From contig DAOVVI010000046.1 in the NCBI GenBank assembly GCA_030637245.1, positions 1 through 8,264 of the forward strand: 8,264 nucleotides of DNA, read 5' to 3'. Made by a program: the position numbers and the translations under genes. Origin of the DNA: Cyclobacteriaceae bacterium. Its GTDB lineage: Bacteria; Bacteroidota; Bacteroidia; Cytophagales; Cyclobacteriaceae. Below the pieces are notes generated by a model. That model searched no databases. It saw nothing but the letters and a program-made list of their open reading frames with translations, and was not told the origin of the DNA. This document shows, one piece after another, positions 6,417 to 8,264 of the stretch (the stretch's first letter is position 1; each line of letters starts with the position of its first letter).

Positions 6417-6442
6417 TATATTAACATGGAATTTGAGTTGAT

Positions 6443-6862
6443 ATGAAATATTTAACCTTTTCCTTCTTGCTCATTTTATTTGGTCAGGCCATGGCTCAGG
6501 ATAATTTGTTGATGACCGAATCTGTCTATTCGTCAATCCATGGAGTTGTTCCTTCAAACGAACTATTAACTCTAAAAAGGGATTTCATGGATTATACAAA
6601 AGGATCAAAGCTGCTTGCTGTCAATACTTACGACTCAAATTTTCAACGAGCATATTTAATAAATAAAGATGGAGAAACTATATCATCCGGTTATATGCCA
6701 TCTACTTATTTTTTACCGAACGATAATTTCATCGTAATTAGTGGCAAGAACACGAAGAACAAGGATTCCTTCAATCCTTATGGCGCCACTGATGTGGCTT
6801 TTGCTATTGTTTTTGGCACAATCAATAATTTTATTTCAAGATTGAAGAAGAACAGACAGTAA
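6443..6862 (+). CDS. Small secreted protein of unknown function
   Basis: 139 aa. Residues 1-18 are a clear Sec signal peptide: K2, the hydrophobic run LTFSFLLILFGQ, then AMA before Q19, a good signal peptidase I site. There is no lipobox cysteine, and the mature protein (about 121 aa) has no Cys at all. It would therefore be periplasmic, outer-membrane associated or released. The mature part has YLINKDGETISSGYMPSTYF, which reads like beta strands, and ends in a hydrophobic stretch (VAFAIVFGTINNFI) followed by basic residues RLKKNRQ. I do not recognise the family. It lies 111 nt after tas and 173-185 nt before another exported protein on the same strand, so it is probably its own transcription unit. 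A six-codon reading frame (ATG 6426) overlaps its start as ATGA. Confidence 0.75.
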   Translation: MKYLTFSFLLILFGQAMAQDNLLMTESVYSSIHGVVPSNELLTLKRDFMDYTKGSKLLAVNTYDSNFQRAYLINKDGETISSGYMPSTYFLPNDNFIVISGKNTKNKDSFNPYGATDVAFAIVFGTINNFISRLKKNRQ

Positions 6863-6972
6863 AATTGAATTTTAAAGCAATCAATCTAACAAACCTAAAT
6901 CTATCCAGAATTAACATTTTTAGCATATTTACCTCAAACATCATTTCCTTGTAATATTTCAGTGTAAAGTCA

Positions 6973-7004
6973 TTTATTAATCAACACTTTATATTCTATG
7001 TTTG
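6973..7004 (+). promoter_or_regulatory. Candidate promoter of the TPR/PD40 gene
   Basis: TATGTTTG (6997-7004) matches TAnnTTTG exactly. Twenty nt upstream is TTTA (6973-6976), one base off TTTG. The start point would be near 7011, 25-37 nt before the candidate ATGs. The preceding part of this 173-nt gap (6863-6972) shows no convincing terminator or other feature. Confidence 0.45.
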
Positions 7005-7047
7005 AAGCTTTAATTCAAGTGTATTATATCTGGTCATGATGTGCAGA

Positions 7048-8264
7048 ATGAAGGAAATTGTAGTATTGGTTTTACTTCTTAGTGTTGGAATTCAAACTTT
7101 CGGACAAGACATTAATGTTTCAAAAGTTCGAAATAAAGCAGAAAAGTTATTTCAAGTCAAAAATTATAACGAGGCGCTTCAATTATTTTTTGAATTGGAA
7201 AAATCCGGAGCAGAATTTGAAAACCTGGAGTATAAAATTGCAAAGTGTCTGAAAGAGTCAAAAGAAGTAAATGACCGGGTAAAGTCATTGACTTATTTTG
7301 AAAGAATCGACATCGACTCGCTTAAAGAACTACCACATAATTATTACCTCGACCTGGGAGATGCTTATTCTGATAACGAGCAGATGGAACAAGCGCTCAC
7401 GAACTATAACAGGCAGCTAGAATTGGTAAAAAATGACAAACGAGCCCTTAGCATTGTAGAGAAAAAAATTGCTCTGGCTAAAAATGCATACAATATTATG
7501 CGCATTCCTAAAAATGTAGTCATTGAGAGTTTAGGGAAGGAAATAAATTCAGAGTACACGGAATATAATCCCGTTCTCTCGGCGGACGAAAGTACCCTGG
7601 CATTTACGGTTTTAAAGCCTGTAAAAAGCAGAACGGGCGAAAAAATCGCAGAAGAAATTAACATTTCATTTAATGAAACAGGCTCCTGGAGTTTGCCGGT
7701 AAAAGTTGACGTTCAGACTCAAAATAATTATGGAACAGCGGGTATTTCAGCGGATGGTCAGACGATGCTTGTTTTCATTGGTGATCAATCCAGTGGGTCC
7801 ATTTACCAAATTGAGAAAGAAGGTGATGTATGGGGCAGGCCTAAACCGCTAGGTAATAATGTACAATCCATTTATCTTGAAAGTACAGCCAGTATCACCG
7901 CGGATAATAAGACGATCTATTTTGCCAGTAACAGACCTGGTGGTTATGGCGGTTTGGATATTTACAAATCTGACCGAAAAGAAAATGGCGCATGGGGAAA
8001 AGCCATAAACCTTGGTCGTCCAATTAATACTAAGGATAATGAAGATTCACCATTTATTCATCCAAATAAGAAATTACTATTTTTCACTACAGACGGACAC
8101 AATGGTATGGGTGGAAATGATATTTATAGAACGGAATTGCAAGATGGAAAGTGGACAAACCCTAAAAATATGGGATATCCCATAAATACCACAGCAAACG
8201 ATAACTACTTTACATTAATAGCCGATGGATCAAGGGGTTATTTTTCTTCCGATCGACAAGGTGG
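7048..8264 (+). CDS. TPR and PD40 beta-propeller envelope protein, OmpA-family-like (5' part, cut by window end)
   Basis: The frame is open from 7036 to the last base with no stop, so the C-terminus is missing. ATGs at 7036, 7039 and 7048 are possible. I prefer 7048 because it gives a classic signal peptide: MKEIVVLVLLLSVGIQTFG followed by QD. After it come TPR-like helices (about 23-60, VRNKAEKLFQVKNYNEALQL; and 97-130, YLDLGDAYSD...ALTNYNRQLEL). A WD40-like PD40 propeller follows, with repeats at about 278-328 (IYFASNRPGGYGGLDIYKSD), 333-381 (LLFFTTDGHNGMGGNDIYR) and a third starting at 385 (GYFSSDRQGG). This order is typical of Bacteroidota envelope proteins that end in an OmpA peptidoglycan-binding domain, including PorE of the type IX secretion system. 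That domain would lie beyond the window, so PorE identity is not claimed. Location: periplasm or outer membrane. Confidence 0.88.
   Translation, partial: MKEIVVLVLLLSVGIQTFGQDINVSKVRNKAEKLFQVKNYNEALQLFFELEKSGAEFENLEYKIAKCLKESKEVNDRVKSLTYFERIDIDSLKELPHNYYLDLGDAYSDNEQMEQALTNYNRQLELVKNDKRALSIVEKKIALAKNAYNIMRIPKNVVIESLGKEINSEYTEYNPVLSADESTLAFTVLKPVKSRTGEKIAEEINISFNETGSWSLPVKVDVQTQNNYGTAGISADGQTMLVFIGDQSSGSIYQIEKEGDVWGRPKPLGNNVQSIYLESTASITADNKTIYFASNRPGGYGGLDIYKSDRKENGAWGKAINLGRPINTKDNEDSPFIHPNKKLLFFTTDGHNGMGGNDIYRTELQDGKWTNPKNMGYPINTTANDNYFTLIADGSRGYFSSDRQG

Noticed and set aside
6332..6442. Terminator after tas
   Set aside because: Only tiny stems such as TGCT-GGT-AGCA are present, with no T-run.
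7404..7664. 86-codon minus-strand frame opposite the TPR/PD40 gene
   Set aside because: The plus-strand frame here has clear domains; the minus frame is a shadow.

Overview
The window looks like an AT-rich Bacteroidota chromosome, most likely a Cytophagales-type bacterium. This rests on several candidate promoters of the Bacteroidota form (TTTG, about 19 nt, TAnnTTTG), genes with no obvious Shine-Dalgarno sequence, and a TPR plus PD40-propeller envelope protein at the right edge. No species can be named from the sequence alone.

Layout. (1) Positions 1-279 hold the 3' part of an unrecognised protein reading frame. It is broken by an in-frame TAG, is more GC-rich than the rest, and is cut by a mobile element. 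(2) Positions 280-2777 are a 2.5-kb insertion sequence bounded by 17-bp terminal inverted repeats. It carries one DDE transposase split into two frames at an A8 tract (420-1031 and 1087-2751). (3) On the minus strand, serine O-acetyltransferase (3669-4493) and a CysM-type cysteine synthase (2788-3666) form a two-gene cysteine operon with 2 nt between stop and start and a good candidate promoter at 4512-4542. The IS sits only about 10 nt beyond the cysM stop. (4) A 203-nt intergenic stretch (4494-4696) has two hairpins, one GC-rich and one purely AT-rich. (5) A small helical-repeat (HEAT/ARM-like) protein (4697-5212, minus) and a Tas-type aldo/keto reductase (5291-6331, plus) diverge from a 78-nt gap containing two abutting, oppositely facing TAnnTTTG boxes. 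(6) A small secreted protein of unknown function (6443-6862) is followed by the 5' part of a TPR/PD40 envelope protein (from about 7048) that leaves the window without a stop.

How the genes work together. cysE supplies O-acetylserine and cysM uses it to make cysteine, a complete two-step pathway in one transcript. The aldo/keto reductase and the helical-repeat protein share a divergent control region but have no evident functional link. The last two plus-strand genes both encode exported proteins, but each has its own upstream gap and probably its own promoter.

Nothing here is a clearly new defence or biosynthetic system. The best leads are the A8 frameshift in the transposase, the inverted repeat in its leader, the palindromic divergent promoter core, and the orphan secreted protein.
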